DNA of 39,505 bases from Actinomycetota bacterium (lineage in GTDB: Bacteria > Actinomycetota > Actinomycetes > S36-B12 > UBA10799), in NCBI GenBank assembly GCA_963169225.1, contig CAUJDH010000043.1, positions 1 through 39,505 of the forward strand, given 5' to 3'. The translations under genes and the position numbers were made by a program. The notes below the pieces were generated by a model. That model saw only the letters and a list, made by a program, of their open reading frames with translations, did not search any database and was not told where the DNA came from. This document shows, piece by piece, positions 11,173 through 21,025 of the stretch; positions within the stretch are counted from its first letter, which is position 1; each line of letters starts with the position of its first letter.

Positions 11173-13305
11173 TTAGTCACCACGAACTTTCGCGATGATC
11201 TCTTCGGCGACATTGTTCGGAACCTGTGCGTAGGAATCGAACTGCATCGAGAAGCTTGCGCGTCCCTGCGTACGAGACCTGAGGTCACCGACGTAACCGA
11301 ACATCTCTGACAACGGAACGATGGCCTTGACCACGCGTGCACCGCTGCGCTCATCCATGGACTGGATCTGACCACGGCGAGAGTTGAGGTCACCAATGAC
11401 ATCACCCATGAAGTCTTCGGGAGTGAAGACCTCTACTGCCATCATTGGCTCGAGGAGTGCTGGGCCAGCCTTGCGGGCACCTTCTTTGAAGGCCATGGTT
11501 CCAGCGATCTTGAACGCCATTTCCGAAGAGTCAACATCGTGGAACGCACCGTCAAGCAGTGTGACCTTGACATCGACCATCGGGTATCCGGCGAGCACGC
11601 CAGTCTCCATTGCGGCACGGGCACCAGCATCGACCGATGGGATGTATTCGCGAGGAATGCGACCACCGGTGACCTTGTTCTCGAACTCGTAACCGGTCTC
11701 GCTGCGCTCGTCGTCTTCTTCACTTGCGCCAGGAACTGGTGGGTTTGGCTCGATAGCCATAATCACCTTGGCGAACTGACCGGAACCACCAGTCTGCTTC
11801 TTGTGGGTGTAGTCGATCTTCTCGACCGGCTTGGTGAGCGTCTCGCGGTAAGCCACCTGTGGCTTACCAACGTTGGCCTCAACGTTGAACTCACGGCGCA
11901 TACGGTCAACAAGCACGTCCAAGTGAAGCTCACCCATACCGGCGATGATCGTCTGTCCGGTCTCCTCGTCCGAGTGGACGCGGAAAGTTGGGTCTTCGTC
12001 CGAGAGACGCTGGATAGCGGTCGAGAGCTTCTCTTGGTCACTCTTAGTCTTTGGCTCGATGGCGACCTCGATAACCGGAGCCGGGAAGGTCATTGACTCG
12101 AGGATGATCGGATCGGACGGATCACACAGCGTCTCGCCAGTGGTGGTGTCCTTGAGACCCATCACAGCAACGATCTCACCAGCACCTACCGACTCGATCT
12201 CTTCACGCTTATTGGCATGCATTCGGTAGATCTTGCCGATGCGTTCCTTGCGGCCCTTGACTGAGTTAAGAACCGAGGAACCAGCAGTGAGTACACCCGA
12301 GTAGAGGCGAACGAAGGTGAGCTTACCCAAGTGCGGATCAGCAGCGATCTTGAAAGCAAGGATCGACAGTGGCTCATCATCGCTTGGCTGACGCTCAATA
12401 GCAGTCTCTTCATCACCTGGCTTGTGGCCGGTAATCGCGTCGATATCAAGCGGCGACGGCAGGTAGTCAACAACTGCGTCGAGTAGCGGCTGGACACCCT
12501 TGTTCTTGAATGCGGTACCAGTGAGAATTGGGTTTACCGAACCTGCGATGGTGGCGCGGCGGATCGCGGCCTTAAGTTCGTCCACGGTGGGCTCTTCGCC
12601 TTCGAGGAACTTCTCCATCATTTCGTCATCGTTCTCGGAGATCATTTCGATCAAGGCTTCGCGGTACTCCGCGGCTTGGTCGGCAAGATCAGCGGGAATC
12701 TCTTCGACCTCGTAGTCTTCGCCCATTGCAGTCTCGCCGCGCCAGACGAGGGCACGCATACCGACAAGATCAACCACGCCAACGAAATCAGCCTCGGCAC
12801 CAATTGGCAGCTGGGTAACCAGCGCATTGGCTCCGAGGCGTTCTTTGATGGTGTCGACAACCATGAAGAAGTCAGCACCCGTGCGATCGAGCTTGTTGAC
12901 AAAACACATACGAGGAACGTTGTACTTATCGGCCTGGCGCCACACAGTCTCGGACTGTGGTTCCACACCGGCAACACCATCGAACACGGCTACAGCACCG
13001 TCGAGCACGCGCAGCGAGCGCTCCACCTCAACAGTGAAGTCAACGTGGCCTGGAGTGTCAATGATGTTGATCTGGTGATCTTTCCAGTGGCAAGTGGTAG
13101 CGGCAGAAGTAATCGTGATGCCACGCTCCTGCTCTTGCTCCATCCAGTCCATCGTCGCGCCACCATCATGAACTTCACCGATCTTGTAGGTAATACCGGT
13201 GTAGAACAGAATGCGCTCGGTGGTGGTGGTTTTGCCCGCGTCAATGTGCGCCATGATTCCGATGTTGCGGACCATAGCGAGATCAGTTGCGGATCCGTTA
13301 GCCAC
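11173..13305 (-). CDS. fusA: Elongation factor G
   Basis: [60 protein letters not shown]. Confidence 0.99.
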   Translation of the reverse strand: MANGSATDLAMVRNIGIMAHIDAGKTTTTERILFYTGITYKIGEVHDGGATMDWMEQEQERGITITSAATTCHWKDHQINIIDTPGHVDFTVEVERSLRVLDGAVAVFDGVAGVEPQSETVWRQADKYNVPRMCFVNKLDRTGADFFMVVDTIKERLGANALVTQLPIGAEADFVGVVDLVGMRALVWRGETAMGEDYEVEEIPADLADQAAEYREALIEMISENDDEMMEKFLEGEEPTVDELKAAIRRATIAGSVNPILTGTAFKNKGVQPLLDAVVDYLPSPLDIDAITGHKPGDEETAIERQPSDDEPLSILAFKIAADPHLGKLTFVRLYSGVLTAGSSVLNSVKGRKERIGKIYRMHANKREEIESVGAGEIVAVMGLKDTTTGETLCDPSDPIILESMTFPAPVIEVAIEPKTKSDQEKLSTAIQRLSDEDPTFRVHSDEETGQTIIAGMGELHLDVLVDRMRREFNVEANVGKPQVAYRETLTKPVEKIDYTHKKQTGGSGQFAKVIMAIEPNPPVPGASEEDDERSETGYEFENKVTGGRIPREYIPSVDAGARAAMETGVLAGYPMVDVKVTLLDGAFHDVDSSEMAFKIAGTMAFKEGARKAGPALLEPMMAVEVFTPEDFMGDVIGDLNSRRGQIQSMDERSGARVVKAIVPLSEMFGYVGDLRSRTQGRASFSMQFDSYAQVPNNVAEEIIAKVRGD

Positions 13306-13368
13306 TGGTACTCCTGGTTCTTATTTCTTAGATTGGGGAAAAGGGGGAAAGTTTGTTGTTGGCTGCTA

Positions 13369-13839
13369 CTACCAGCGGTAGTGAGCGAACGCCTTGTTAG
13401 CGTCGGCCATCTTGTGGGTGTCTTCGCGCTTCTTGACCGCAGCTCCCAGACCATTGCTGGCATCTAGGATCTCGTTCATCAGACGCTCGGTCATCGTCTT
13501 CTCGCGACGGGCGCGAGAGTAGTCAGTGAGCCAACGCAATGCGAGGGTGGTCGCGCGAGCTGGCTTGACCTCAACCGGAACCTGGTAGGTGGCGCCACCA
13601 ACGCGGCGGCTCTTAACCTCGATGGTCGGACGGATGTTGTCCAGTGCGCGCTTGAGGGTTGCTACCGGATCGCCTTCGCTCTTCTCACGGACACCTTCGA
13701 GGGCGCCGTAAACGATGGCTTCAGCGGTCGACTTCTTGCCGTCCAGCAGAACCTTGTTCACGAGCTGAGTCACGATCGGGGATTGGTAAACCGGATCAAC
13801 AATGATGGGGCGCTTGGGCGCGGGGCCTTTACGAGGCAT
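13369..13839 (-). CDS. rpsG: 30S ribosomal protein S7
   Basis: [40 protein letters not shown]; 156 aa. Confidence 0.98.
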   Translation of the reverse strand: MPRKGPAPKRPIIVDPVYQSPIVTQLVNKVLLDGKKSTAEAIVYGALEGVREKSEGDPVATLKRALDNIRPTIEVKSRRVGGATYQVPVEVKPARATTLALRWLTDYSRARREKTMTERLMNEILDASNGLGAAVKKREDTHKMADANKAFAHYRW

Positions 13840-13841
13840 TC

Positions 13842-14213
13842 TTATTTCTCCTTCTTCGCGCCGTAACGACTACGTGATTGCTTGCGGTCCTTGACACCCT
13901 GGGTGTCGAGCGAACCGCGAACGATCTTGTAACGAACACCTGGGAGGTCCTTCACACGACCGCCACGCACGAGCACGATCGAGTGCTCCTGCAAGTTGTG
14001 GCCAACGCCGGGAATGTATGCCGTGACCTCAATGCCGCTCGAGAGCTTCACACGAGCGACCTTACGAAGAGCCGAGTTCGGCTTCTTAGGCGTCGTTGTG
14101 TAGACACGCGTGCAAACGCCGCGGCGCTGGGGGCTTCCCTTGAGCGCGGGCGTCTTGTTCTTTGAGACCTTGTCATGCCGGCCCTTGCGGACTAGCTGCT
14201 GAATGGTTGGCAC
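13842..14213 (-). CDS. rpsL: 30S ribosomal protein S12; likely GTG start at 14213, so the track ORF (to 14345) is over-extended
   Basis: (M)[57 protein letters not shown]. The sequence before PTIQQ is not S12-like. Confidence 0.96.
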   Translation of the reverse strand: MPTIQQLVRKGRHDKVSKNKTPALKGSPQRRGVCTRVYTTTPKKPNSALRKVARVKLSSGIEVTAYIPGVGHNLQEHSIVLVRGGRVKDLPGVRYKIVRGSLDTQGVKDRKQSRSRYGAKKEK

Positions 14214-14592
14214 CGATTCTCCGTACTGTTGGTTATATAAGTCTTTCCCGTTTTGTGCAGGCCCCAAACAATCTAAAGATCCCCCGACCCCCGCGGATGG
14301 GCGTGTCGCCCTGCTTCCGCACACCGAAGACATGGCTTTCGCCAAAACTCGTAGGTGGATTGTGTCTTTCGATTGGCCGGGATGTCCCAGGCACGGTTTA
14401 AAACATTACCTGACCCAATTTTGGTGGTCAATGCAGGGTCCCCGCTTTTAGCGTCAAACGGGCGTGATTGTCCTCACGAACCTCGGCGAGTCGCGTTATA
14501 TCCATTTGCTTTCATCGGACTACACCCAAGTCGTGGTGCATTTCTGTACTTATAGACAAGAAATGCACCGCAACTTTTAGGGGTTATACCTG

Positions 14593-14617
14593 GCACCTCG
14601 TTATCCGGACGAGGTGC
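14593..14617 (-). terminator. Hairpin downstream of the DUF4190-like gene, candidate terminator
   Basis: Perfect inverted repeat GCACCTCG-TTATCCGGA-CGAGGTGC about 18 nt after the minus-strand stop at 14636. No long U-tract on the minus strand. Confidence 0.5.
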
Positions 14618-14635
14618 AGGGTTTTGTGTAGAGGA

Positions 14636-15256
14636 TTATGCGGAGTACGGGGTTGGTGTGGGGGTCAGGATCTGGTGTTGTAGGTCGGGATTTGAAGCCA
14701 CGATGACAATCATGACGATGCTGAAAATGATGAACAGGACCCATAGAACAATGTTGATCCAAGACAGAATCTTGGCTGCTGTCACCATTCCAGAACCAGT
14801 CGACCAACCGTTACTTGCCTTGATCTCCTTATCGGCTTTCGATGCCAAGATCAGCGCAATGACTGCCGTAATAACTGGACACACGATCCAAGAAACGATC
14901 GCGAGGATTAAGGCAATCAATGCATTTTGGTTAGTGGCCGGCATTGGCGGTGCCGGAGGCGGAGCTTGATGCCCACCGGGAGCTGCAGCAGGCATTCCAA
15001 CTGGTGGCGCCTGGGGAATCGGTTGACCACCAACTGGTGGCGGAGGTGACTGTGGGCCACCAGTAACACCGTCGGAACCGGGCACTGGCGGAGCAACCGG
15101 CGGAGGAGGTGGTGTCGGTGGCTGAGATGGAGGCACTGGTGGTGTCGGCGGTTGCGGTTTCGGCGGCTGCGGCGGAGTCCCTGGTGGCGTCGGCGGCTGT
15201 GGGGGAACCTGCCCAGCCTGATTGGGATCGTTGGGATTCACAGAATTGTCAGACAT
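14636..15256 (-). CDS. Proline-rich membrane protein with DUF4190-like two-TM C-terminus
   Basis: Long N-terminal P/Q/G-rich tract (QPPTPPGTPPQPPKPQPPTPPVPPSQPP) then ALIALILAIVSWIVCPVITAVIALILASKADKEIK...WINIVLWVLFIIFSIVMIVIVAS. Confidence 0.8.
   Translation of the reverse strand: MSDNSVNPNDPNQAGQVPPQPPTPPGTPPQPPKPQPPTPPVPPSQPPTPPPPPVAPPVPGSDGVTGGPQSPPPPVGGQPIPQAPPVGMPAAAPGGHQAPPPAPPMPATNQNALIALILAIVSWIVCPVITAVIALILASKADKEIKASNGWSTGSGMVTAAKILSWINIVLWVLFIIFSIVMIVIVASNPDLQHQILTPTPTPYSA
14950..15225. repeat. Low-complexity proline-codon repeat tract inside the DUF4190-like gene
   Basis: Iterated ggcggag/ggtgtcggcgg-type triplets encoding PPxPP repeats on the minus strand. Confidence 0.7.
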
Positions 15257-15344
15257 GTATTCACCCTACTCGGAGTTGGTCGTGAGTTTCATCTCGTACC
15301 TAATCAGACGAATCCGCGCACCATTACTTTTTGGTCTACTCCGG

Positions 15345-15376
15345 TTGCGCTATAAACCTTTCAAAATTGCGCATAC
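15345..15376 (+). promoter_or_regulatory. Candidate operator: direct repeats TTGCGCTATA (15345-15354) and TTGCGCATAC (15367-15376)
   Basis: Two TTGCGC half-sites 22 bp apart upstream of the HTH-TOBE/modABC operon. A further inverted CGCAA occurs at 15401-15405. Confidence 0.4.
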
Positions 15377-15396
15377 TCGGTGATATCTTATATTTT

Positions 15397-15789
15397 ATGA
15401 CGCAAATTCGGATAAAAGATGCTGCTGCTTTGCTCGGCGTTAGCGATGACACGATTCGACGCTGGATCGATCAGGGTGAACTCCACGCGACGACAGATGC
15501 CAGCAACGTCAAGGTGGTCGACGGCAAAGGGCTTGCGACTCTCGCTCAAGCCCACGCCCACCCAGCCGAGGATCCTTTGGGCATTGAGAGTTCGGCACGT
15601 AATCGGTTCGTTGGACTTGTCACCAAAGTTACTTCGGACAAAGTCATGTCCCAAGTGGAACTACAGTGCGGCCCTTTCCGGGTGGTGTCGCTGATGTCAA
15701 CCGAGGCGGTTAATGAACTTGGCCTCGAAGTCGGATCCATAGGTGTAGCGGCTATCAAATCAACCCATGTAGTGGTGGAGACCAAATGA
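15397..15789 (+). CDS. HTH (excisionase/MerR-like)-TOBE/Mop domain protein, putative molybdate-responsive regulator
   Basis: MTQIRIKDAAALLGVSDDTIRRWIDQGELHATTD (HTH) plus SARNRFVGLVTKVTSDKVMSQVELQCGPFRVVSLMSTEAVNELGLEVGSIGVAAIKSTHVVVE (Mop/TOBE); upstream of modA. In-frame ATG at 15397 preferred over the track start at 15331. Confidence 0.88.
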   Translation: MTQIRIKDAAALLGVSDDTIRRWIDQGELHATTDASNVKVVDGKGLATLAQAHAHPAEDPLGIESSARNRFVGLVTKVTSDKVMSQVELQCGPFRVVSLMSTEAVNELGLEVGSIGVAAIKSTHVVVETK

Positions 15790-16565
15790 CGAAACTAGCG
15801 TTCAAGATTGCAGCTTTATTCTCTGCCTTGGCCTTGGCACTTACTGCGTGCTCAAGTTCGAACGACAACAATACTGCCGGCTCACCAAGTCAACAAACCC
15901 TCAATGTGTACGCAGCTGCTTCCCTCAAGGGAGTGTTCACTGAACTTGAGTCCGAGTTCGAGAAGGAAAACCCTGGTGTCGATGTTGCCTTCAACTTTGC
16001 TGGATCATCGGATCTGGTTACGCAAATCACCGAGGGCGCACCTGCAACCGTGTTCGCTTCGGCAGATACCAAGAACATGACGAAGCTCCAAGATGCCAAG
16101 CGCGTAGAAGGCACTCCGAAGCAATTCGCCAAGAACACATTGCAAATTGCCGTCCCACCAGCTAATCGTGCAGGCATCTCAAACTTGCAAGACGTAACGA
16201 AGTCGAACGTGCGACGAGTGATTTGTGCGGTTCCTGTCCCTTGCGGGAATGCCACGGAACAACTGGCCAAGAACGCCCAGTTGAACTTCAAACCAGCCAG
16301 CGAAGAACAATCGGTGACCGACGTACTCAACAAGGTAATCGCCGATGAGGCCGATGCTGGAATCGTTTACGTTACGGATGTCAAAGGCGCAGGGGACAAA
16401 GTCGCAGGTATAGAGATCCCGACAAACGTGAACGTTATCAACGACTATCCGATCACTCTGGTTCAAGGAAGCTCCGACCAAGAGTTGGGCCAGAAGTTCA
16501 TTGATCTGGTGCTGAGCGACAAGGGACAACAAGTACTACATGAGGCCGGCTTCCTGGCCCCGTGA
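15786..16565 (+). CDS. modA: Molybdate ABC transporter substrate-binding lipoprotein ModA
   Basis: Lipobox [52 protein letters not shown]. Confidence 0.95.
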   Translation: MTKLAFKIAALFSALALALTACSSSNDNNTAGSPSQQTLNVYAAASLKGVFTELESEFEKENPGVDVAFNFAGSSDLVTQITEGAPATVFASADTKNMTKLQDAKRVEGTPKQFAKNTLQIAVPPANRAGISNLQDVTKSNVRRVICAVPVPCGNATEQLAKNAQLNFKPASEEQSVTDVLNKVIADEADAGIVYVTDVKGAGDKVAGIEIPTNVNVINDYPITLVQGSSDQELGQKFIDLVLSDKGQQVLHEAGFLAP

Positions 16566-17350
16566 GAAGGTTCCAAGTTGCCGGGATTCCAGGGTGGGTA
16601 TTTTTACCCGCAACCCTAGGGGTGGCTTTTTTGGTCATCCCTTTGGTGGCGATGCTCTCACGCGTCACTTGGGCTGAATTCCCTGCACTGATCAGTTCCG
16701 ACTCGTCACTTGCCGCACTCAAACTCAGCCTGGTCACGGCTGCCTGCAGCACATTGATCTGTCTGATCTTGGGTGTGCCAATTGCGTTAGTTCTGGCTCG
16801 AACACAGCTACCTGGCCGGGCATTCTTGCGAGTATTAGTGCTGCTGCCACTGGTATTACCGCCAGTGGTGAGCGGAATCGCCTTGCTCTATACATTCGGC
16901 CGACGAGGTCTGATCGGTGAACATCTTGATGTGCTGGGAATTCAGATAGCTTTCTCTTCTATCGCGGTGATCTTGGCACAGGCTTTTGTCTCATTGCCAT
17001 TCCTTGTCATCACCATTGAAGGGTCGTTACGCACCTCTGGCGAGAAGTACGAGGCGGTGGCCGCCACTCTGGGAGCACCACCGACAACTGTCCTGCGCCG
17101 GGTCACGCTACCGCTGATCTTGCCAGGACTTTTTGCCGGACTCGTCTTAGCGTTTGCTCGGGCATTGGGAGAATTTGGCGCCACGCTCACATTCGCTGGC
17201 AGTATCGAAGGCGTCACTCGCACTCTGCCGCTGGAGATCTATCTGCAACGAGAAACCGATGCAGCAGCAGCGATCGCTTTGTCGGTTGTCCTGATGCTGG
17301 TGGCCGCAGTCGTGATCTTGCTATCGCGCCAACGAGAAGGGGCCTACTGA
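16562..17350 (+). CDS. modB: Molybdate ABC transporter permease ModB
   Basis: Multi-[78 protein letters not shown] overlap with modA. Confidence 0.95.
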   Translation: MRRFQVAGIPGWVFLPATLGVAFLVIPLVAMLSRVTWAEFPALISSDSSLAALKLSLVTAACSTLICLILGVPIALVLARTQLPGRAFLRVLVLLPLVLPPVVSGIALLYTFGRRGLIGEHLDVLGIQIAFSSIAVILAQAFVSLPFLVITIEGSLRTSGEKYEAVAATLGAPPTTVLRRVTLPLILPGLFAGLVLAFARALGEFGATLTFAGSIEGVTRTLPLEIYLQRETDAAAAIALSVVLMLVAAVVILLSRQREGAY

Positions 17351-18117
17351 TGCTTCGACTTCGCGCACAGATTGCCGAACGAAACTTTGATGTTGATCTT
17401 GAGATCACTGATTTCGCGGTCAATGCCACTCAACATATCGTAATCATGGGACCCAACGGCTCAGGCAAATCCACCATCATCGAGCTACTAGCTGGAACTT
17501 TGGTTCCAGACGATGGTTTCATCCGAGTCGGCCATGATGTCCTTGTTGATCTAGATGCTCAAGGCAAGGGCAAATTCGTACCTCCCCATGAACGCTCCAA
17601 TGGATTACTCGCCCAAGACCCTCTTCTATTCCCTCATTTAAGTGTCCTCGACAATGTGGCGTTTGCACCAAGATCGGCAGGCAAGTCCGTCAATGATGCT
17701 CACCTAACCGCACAACGATTTTTGGATCTGGTGGACTGTGCCCAGTTTGCGGATCGTAAACCACACGAACTCTCAGGCGGGCAAGCCCAACGCGTCGCCA
17801 TTGCTCGCACATTGGCCGCGCATCCAAAAATGATCTTGCTTGACGAACCGATGGCAGCGCTCGATTTTGATTCAGTGCCGGACCTACTTGCGCTGTTCAA
17901 GCGGATCTTGAAGGAACGACTGTCTGTTATGGTCACGCACGACCTCATGGACGCTGCGACATTTGCGGACTACATCGTGATCATGGATCGAGGCCACATT
18001 GCTGAAGCCGGTCCGATCGGCGAGGTGTTAGCGAACCCGCAGTCTCCTTTCGGTTTGAAGCTTGCAGGATACGCTCAGCTACGTCAACGGATCGAGCAAG
18101 ACAACGCGGACAGTTGA
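17350..18117 (+). CDS. modC: Molybdate ABC transporter ATP-binding protein ModC, lacking the C-terminal TOBE domain
   Basis: Walker A GPNGSGKS, signature LSGGQAQRVAIAR, Walker B MILLDEP; TGATG coupling with modB; 255 aa ends soon after the NBD. Confidence 0.92.
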   Translation: MLRLRAQIAERNFDVDLEITDFAVNATQHIVIMGPNGSGKSTIIELLAGTLVPDDGFIRVGHDVLVDLDAQGKGKFVPPHERSNGLLAQDPLLFPHLSVLDNVAFAPRSAGKSVNDAHLTAQRFLDLVDCAQFADRKPHELSGGQAQRVAIARTLAAHPKMILLDEPMAALDFDSVPDLLALFKRILKERLSVMVTHDLMDAATFADYIVIMDRGHIAEAGPIGEVLANPQSPFGLKLAGYAQLRQRIEQDNADS

Positions 18118-19329
18118 TCCGGCCGATAAGACATCACCCAGGTCGGAGCCAGGTGCATCAAGGTGCATCCCAGGAATCCGGATAAGACAGTTCGCAGCCG
18201 CAGCAACCGAAACTCGATGAGAACCATGGACGTGAGGAGTCTCGACAGTCATAGTGTTCCAATCGAGCGTGGCCGGAAGGTAACGCGTGCGATGTGGCGC
18301 GCGCTTGAGGTCAGCAGTGATCTTGGCTGGCGCCTCAGGAGATTGGTAATGCTTGTGCCCGCCCATCTTACGAATCAATGGTCGGACGAAAAGTTCAAAC
18401 GAGACAAAGGCACTCACGGGATTCCCTGGCAGGCACACCACCGGAGTCTCATCGATAACTCCGTAGCCTTGCGGTTTTCCTGGCTGGATGTCAACGCCAG
18501 TGAAGATACCGCCGCCTAATTTGTTGAACACGTCCTTGACGACTTCGTACGACCCGGCACTCACTCCGCCTGAAGTTACGATGAGGTCACTGCGCTGCGC
18601 GAGTTCTCGAAGTTGAGCCACCGCTTCATCGATATCGTCGGTGAGGGTGATCCTCTCCGAAACGACACCACCTGCCCGTTTAACAAGTTCGCGTCCCTGA
18701 TGACTGTTGGAATCGTAGATGCCACCAGGGGGCAGCTCGATTCCTACGGGGTAGAGCTCATCACCAGTTGCAACTACGCCGACATGAGCTGGCCCCCACA
18801 TAAATACTTGGTCGTGCCCAGACGCGGCTAGTAAACCGATCCGACCGGGCGAAGTGACGTCACCATCCACTCCCACCGAGTCGCCCTTGCGTAAGTCTTC
18901 TCCCGCTTCACGGATCTCCGCTCCCACCGTGACCGACTTGGTGATCGTCACCTGATCAGTGCCGCGGTTGGTCCACTCGACTCGTACAACTGCGTCCGAG
19001 CCGGGCGGGATCGGAGCGCCTGTCATGATGCGCATGGCAGTGCCAGGGGTCAGTGCTACATCACCTGGGCTTCCTGCCGGAACATCGCCAGTTACCTGCA
19101 GAGTCACCGGTACGTTCCGAGTGTCTTCGGCTCGGACCGCATACCCGTCCATTGCCGAGTTGCGAAAAGATGGAAGATCAACTTTGCTCACGTAGGTCTC
19201 AGCTAAGGGCTGGCCATAATTGTCGGCAAGTACTGATCGAACCTTCCGAAGTGGCTGATCGCAAAGATCGAGTATGCGCTGCCGATACTCTTGCTCACTC
19301 ATCAGCGCACCGGACTTTTCACTGCTCAT
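18079..19329 (-). CDS. moeA: Molybdopterin molybdenumtransferase MoeA
   Basis: LPSFRNSAMDGYAVRAEDT; RIMTGAPIPPGSDAVVRVE; VVATGDELYPVG...IYDSN; TSGGVSAGSYEVV; VVCLPGNPVSAFVSFELFVRP. Confidence 0.96.
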   Translation of the reverse strand: MSSEKSGALMSEQEYRQRILDLCDQPLRKVRSVLADNYGQPLAETYVSKVDLPSFRNSAMDGYAVRAEDTRNVPVTLQVTGDVPAGSPGDVALTPGTAMRIMTGAPIPPGSDAVVRVEWTNRGTDQVTITKSVTVGAEIREAGEDLRKGDSVGVDGDVTSPGRIGLLAASGHDQVFMWGPAHVGVVATGDELYPVGIELPPGGIYDSNSHQGRELVKRAGGVVSERITLTDDIDEAVAQLRELAQRSDLIVTSGGVSAGSYEVVKDVFNKLGGGIFTGVDIQPGKPQGYGVIDETPVVCLPGNPVSAFVSFELFVRPLIRKMGGHKHYQSPEAPAKITADLKRAPHRTRYLPATLDWNTMTVETPHVHGSHRVSVAAAANCLIRIPGMHLDAPGSDLGDVLSAGSTVRVVLLDPLT

Positions 19330-19339
19330 CTCAGTAGTA

Positions 19340-19348
19340 TTGCGCTAT
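19340..19348. promoter_or_regulatory. TTGCGCTAT motif in the moeA/mobA divergent intergenic region, identical to 15345-15353
   Basis: Exact 9-nt match to the modE-like/modABC upstream motif. Confidence 0.35.
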
Positions 19349-19370
19349 CAACTACCTGATCCAAGCTGAG

Positions 19371-20033
19371 GTGACAATGGCCAATCTCGAGTCGAGCCAA
19401 GGTTCGCTGCCGTTCGATGCCATCGTGCTCGCCGGCGGCCGCTCCACCCGACTTGGTCGTAACAAGCTCAATGAATCACTCGGAAACCGGACAATCCTTG
19501 AGCGGGTTGTCATGTCGCTGGAGTTGGCGGACACGGTAGTGGTTGTAGGTACCGAACAAACCGCAGACCTATCTCAACTGATGATTACCACTGGTCGCTC
19601 CACCGAGAAGTTGATCATAACCAGTGAAGATCCTCCAGGTTCTGGACCAGCAATGGGAATCGCGGCAGGCATCGCCGCCCTAGGACAATCCGAGCCCTAT
19701 AAGCACACCGTTATTCTCGGCGGCGACATGCCTTTCGTCTCCACTGCGATCCCCTCGCTTCTCACTGCCTTATCTACACATCGAGTCGCCGTCCTTGTCG
19801 ATAACGACAATCAGATGCAATATCTCGCAAGTGCTTGGAACCACGAATCGCTTATCCGTGCGGCGAGCAATGTGCGGCAGGGAGATTCGGTCCGCTCACT
19901 ATTTGCCGGAATCGAAATAGCCCAAGTTCTTGACCGACATCAGGCCAGTATCGACATCGATACCGAAGCTGACCTTGGCCGAGCTATTGCGAAACTTGAT
20001 GCTGCTCCACCAAAGCCTCCACCTTCGTCTTGA
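19371..20033 (+). CDS. mobA: MobA-like molybdenum cofactor nucleotidyltransferase (start GTG 19371 or ATG 19377)
   Basis: FDAIVLAGGRSTRLGRNKLNESLGNRTILERVV; VILGGDMPFVS. Confidence 0.85.
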   Translation: MTMANLESSQGSLPFDAIVLAGGRSTRLGRNKLNESLGNRTILERVVMSLELADTVVVVGTEQTADLSQLMITTGRSTEKLIITSEDPPGSGPAMGIAAGIAALGQSEPYKHTVILGGDMPFVSTAIPSLLTALSTHRVAVLVDNDNQMQYLASAWNHESLIRAASNVRQGDSVRSLFAGIEIAQVLDRHQASIDIDTEADLGRAIAKLDAAPPKPPPSS

Positions 20034-20226
20034 GGGAAGCTGGATCCTGACCTAGACCCACGGCAATGCCCAATAAATAGAGGGTGAGCGGTGCTGCTGG
20101 CCGGGATACATTGTGTGCGACTTCGCGAGTCACATCTAATAAGCCTTTGGCGTCACCCACTTCTTGAATACCCAGTTCGCTAGACAACTTGTTCAACCAG
20201 GCCGTCATCGGATCCTCATGAGTCAT
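19984..20226 (-). CDS. Small DUF6457-like protein
   Basis: MTAWLNKLSSELGI...LLDVTREVAHNVSRPAAPLTLYLLGIAVG resembles DUF6457 proteins seen near Moco genes. 3' end overlaps mobA. Confidence 0.7.
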   Translation of the reverse strand: MTHEDPMTAWLNKLSSELGIQEVGDAKGLLDVTREVAHNVSRPAAPLTLYLLGIAVGLGQDPASLKTKVEALVEQHQVSQ

Positions 20227-20263
20227 GCCATGTCCTCCTTAGATTGGCCAGGATCGACCAACA

Positions 20264-21025
20264 CTAGCGCTTGCTCGTCTTTTGACCGGGAAGCTCGGAC
20301 TTCTCCCAACCACGAGGGGTCAAAGCTGCACCGGGCTCAGTCTCAGCGTCACGCGTTCTATAAACGATGTACGGACGCCAGAGGTAAAACACTGGCGCAC
20401 TGAACACATGCACCAATCGGGTATAAGGCCAGATTAAGAACAAAAACATAGCCGACAGAGCATGTAACTGGAATAGCAACGGAGCAGCAGCGATATCCGA
20501 GATCTGCGGATTGAAGTAGAAGATCGAGCGAAACCAGATCGACACTGACTCGCGGTAGTTATAACCGCCCTCGATCAGCTGCCAATAGACGGTGACCGAT
20601 AGTCCCAAGAAAATGACGACACCAAGAACAGCGAACATGAACTTATCGTTCGGTGTTGTCGCCAACCGGATAGCTGGTGTCTTGAGACGACGTACTGCGA
20701 GACCGACCAAGCCGATCAACATCACTAAGCCCGCCGCAAGCCCACCGATCAGGGCGAATGCGTGATAGACGTTCTCATGAATTCCAAGAGCTTCTGTCCA
20801 GGTCTGAGGAATAACGAGTCCGACAAAGTGCCCCACGATGACACCCAAAAGTCCGAAGTGGAACATCGGACTAGCCCAGCGCAAAGTGCGGCGTTCGTAC
20901 CATTCACTCGAACGCGCAGTCCAGCCAAATTTGTCGTGCTTCCAACGCCAAATATGACCGACGACGAAAGACGTAAGGCATATATAGGGGAACACCCCAA
21001 ACAAGAAAATATCGAGACCGCTCAT
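20264..21025 (-). CDS. narI: Respiratory nitrate reductase gamma subunit NarI
   Basis: Multi-TM; FLFGVFPYICLTSFVVGHIWRWKHDKFGWTARSSEWYER; FHFGLLGVIVGHFVGL. Confidence 0.95.
   Translation of the reverse strand: MSGLDIFLFGVFPYICLTSFVVGHIWRWKHDKFGWTARSSEWYERRTLRWASPMFHFGLLGVIVGHFVGLVIPQTWTEALGIHENVYHAFALIGGLAAGLVMLIGLVGLAVRRLKTPAIRLATTPNDKFMFAVLGVVIFLGLSVTVYWQLIEGGYNYRESVSIWFRSIFYFNPQISDIAAAPLLFQLHALSAMFLFLIWPYTRLVHVFSAPVFYLWRPYIVYRTRDAETEPGAALTPRGWEKSELPGQKTSKR

Noticed and set aside
12676-13467. 263-aa plus-strand ORF antisense to fusA/rpsG
   Set aside because: Spans two confirmed minus-strand genes; antisense artefact.
14214-14635. Possible extra gene or tRNA in the 420-bp gap upstream of rpsL
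   Set aside because: Only short, non-conserved ORFs and no cloverleaf seen; more likely the str promoter/leader region.
14950-15225. Short repeated units resembling a CRISPR or VNTR array
   Set aside because: The repeats are codon-level PPxPP coding repeats without unique spacers or cas genes.
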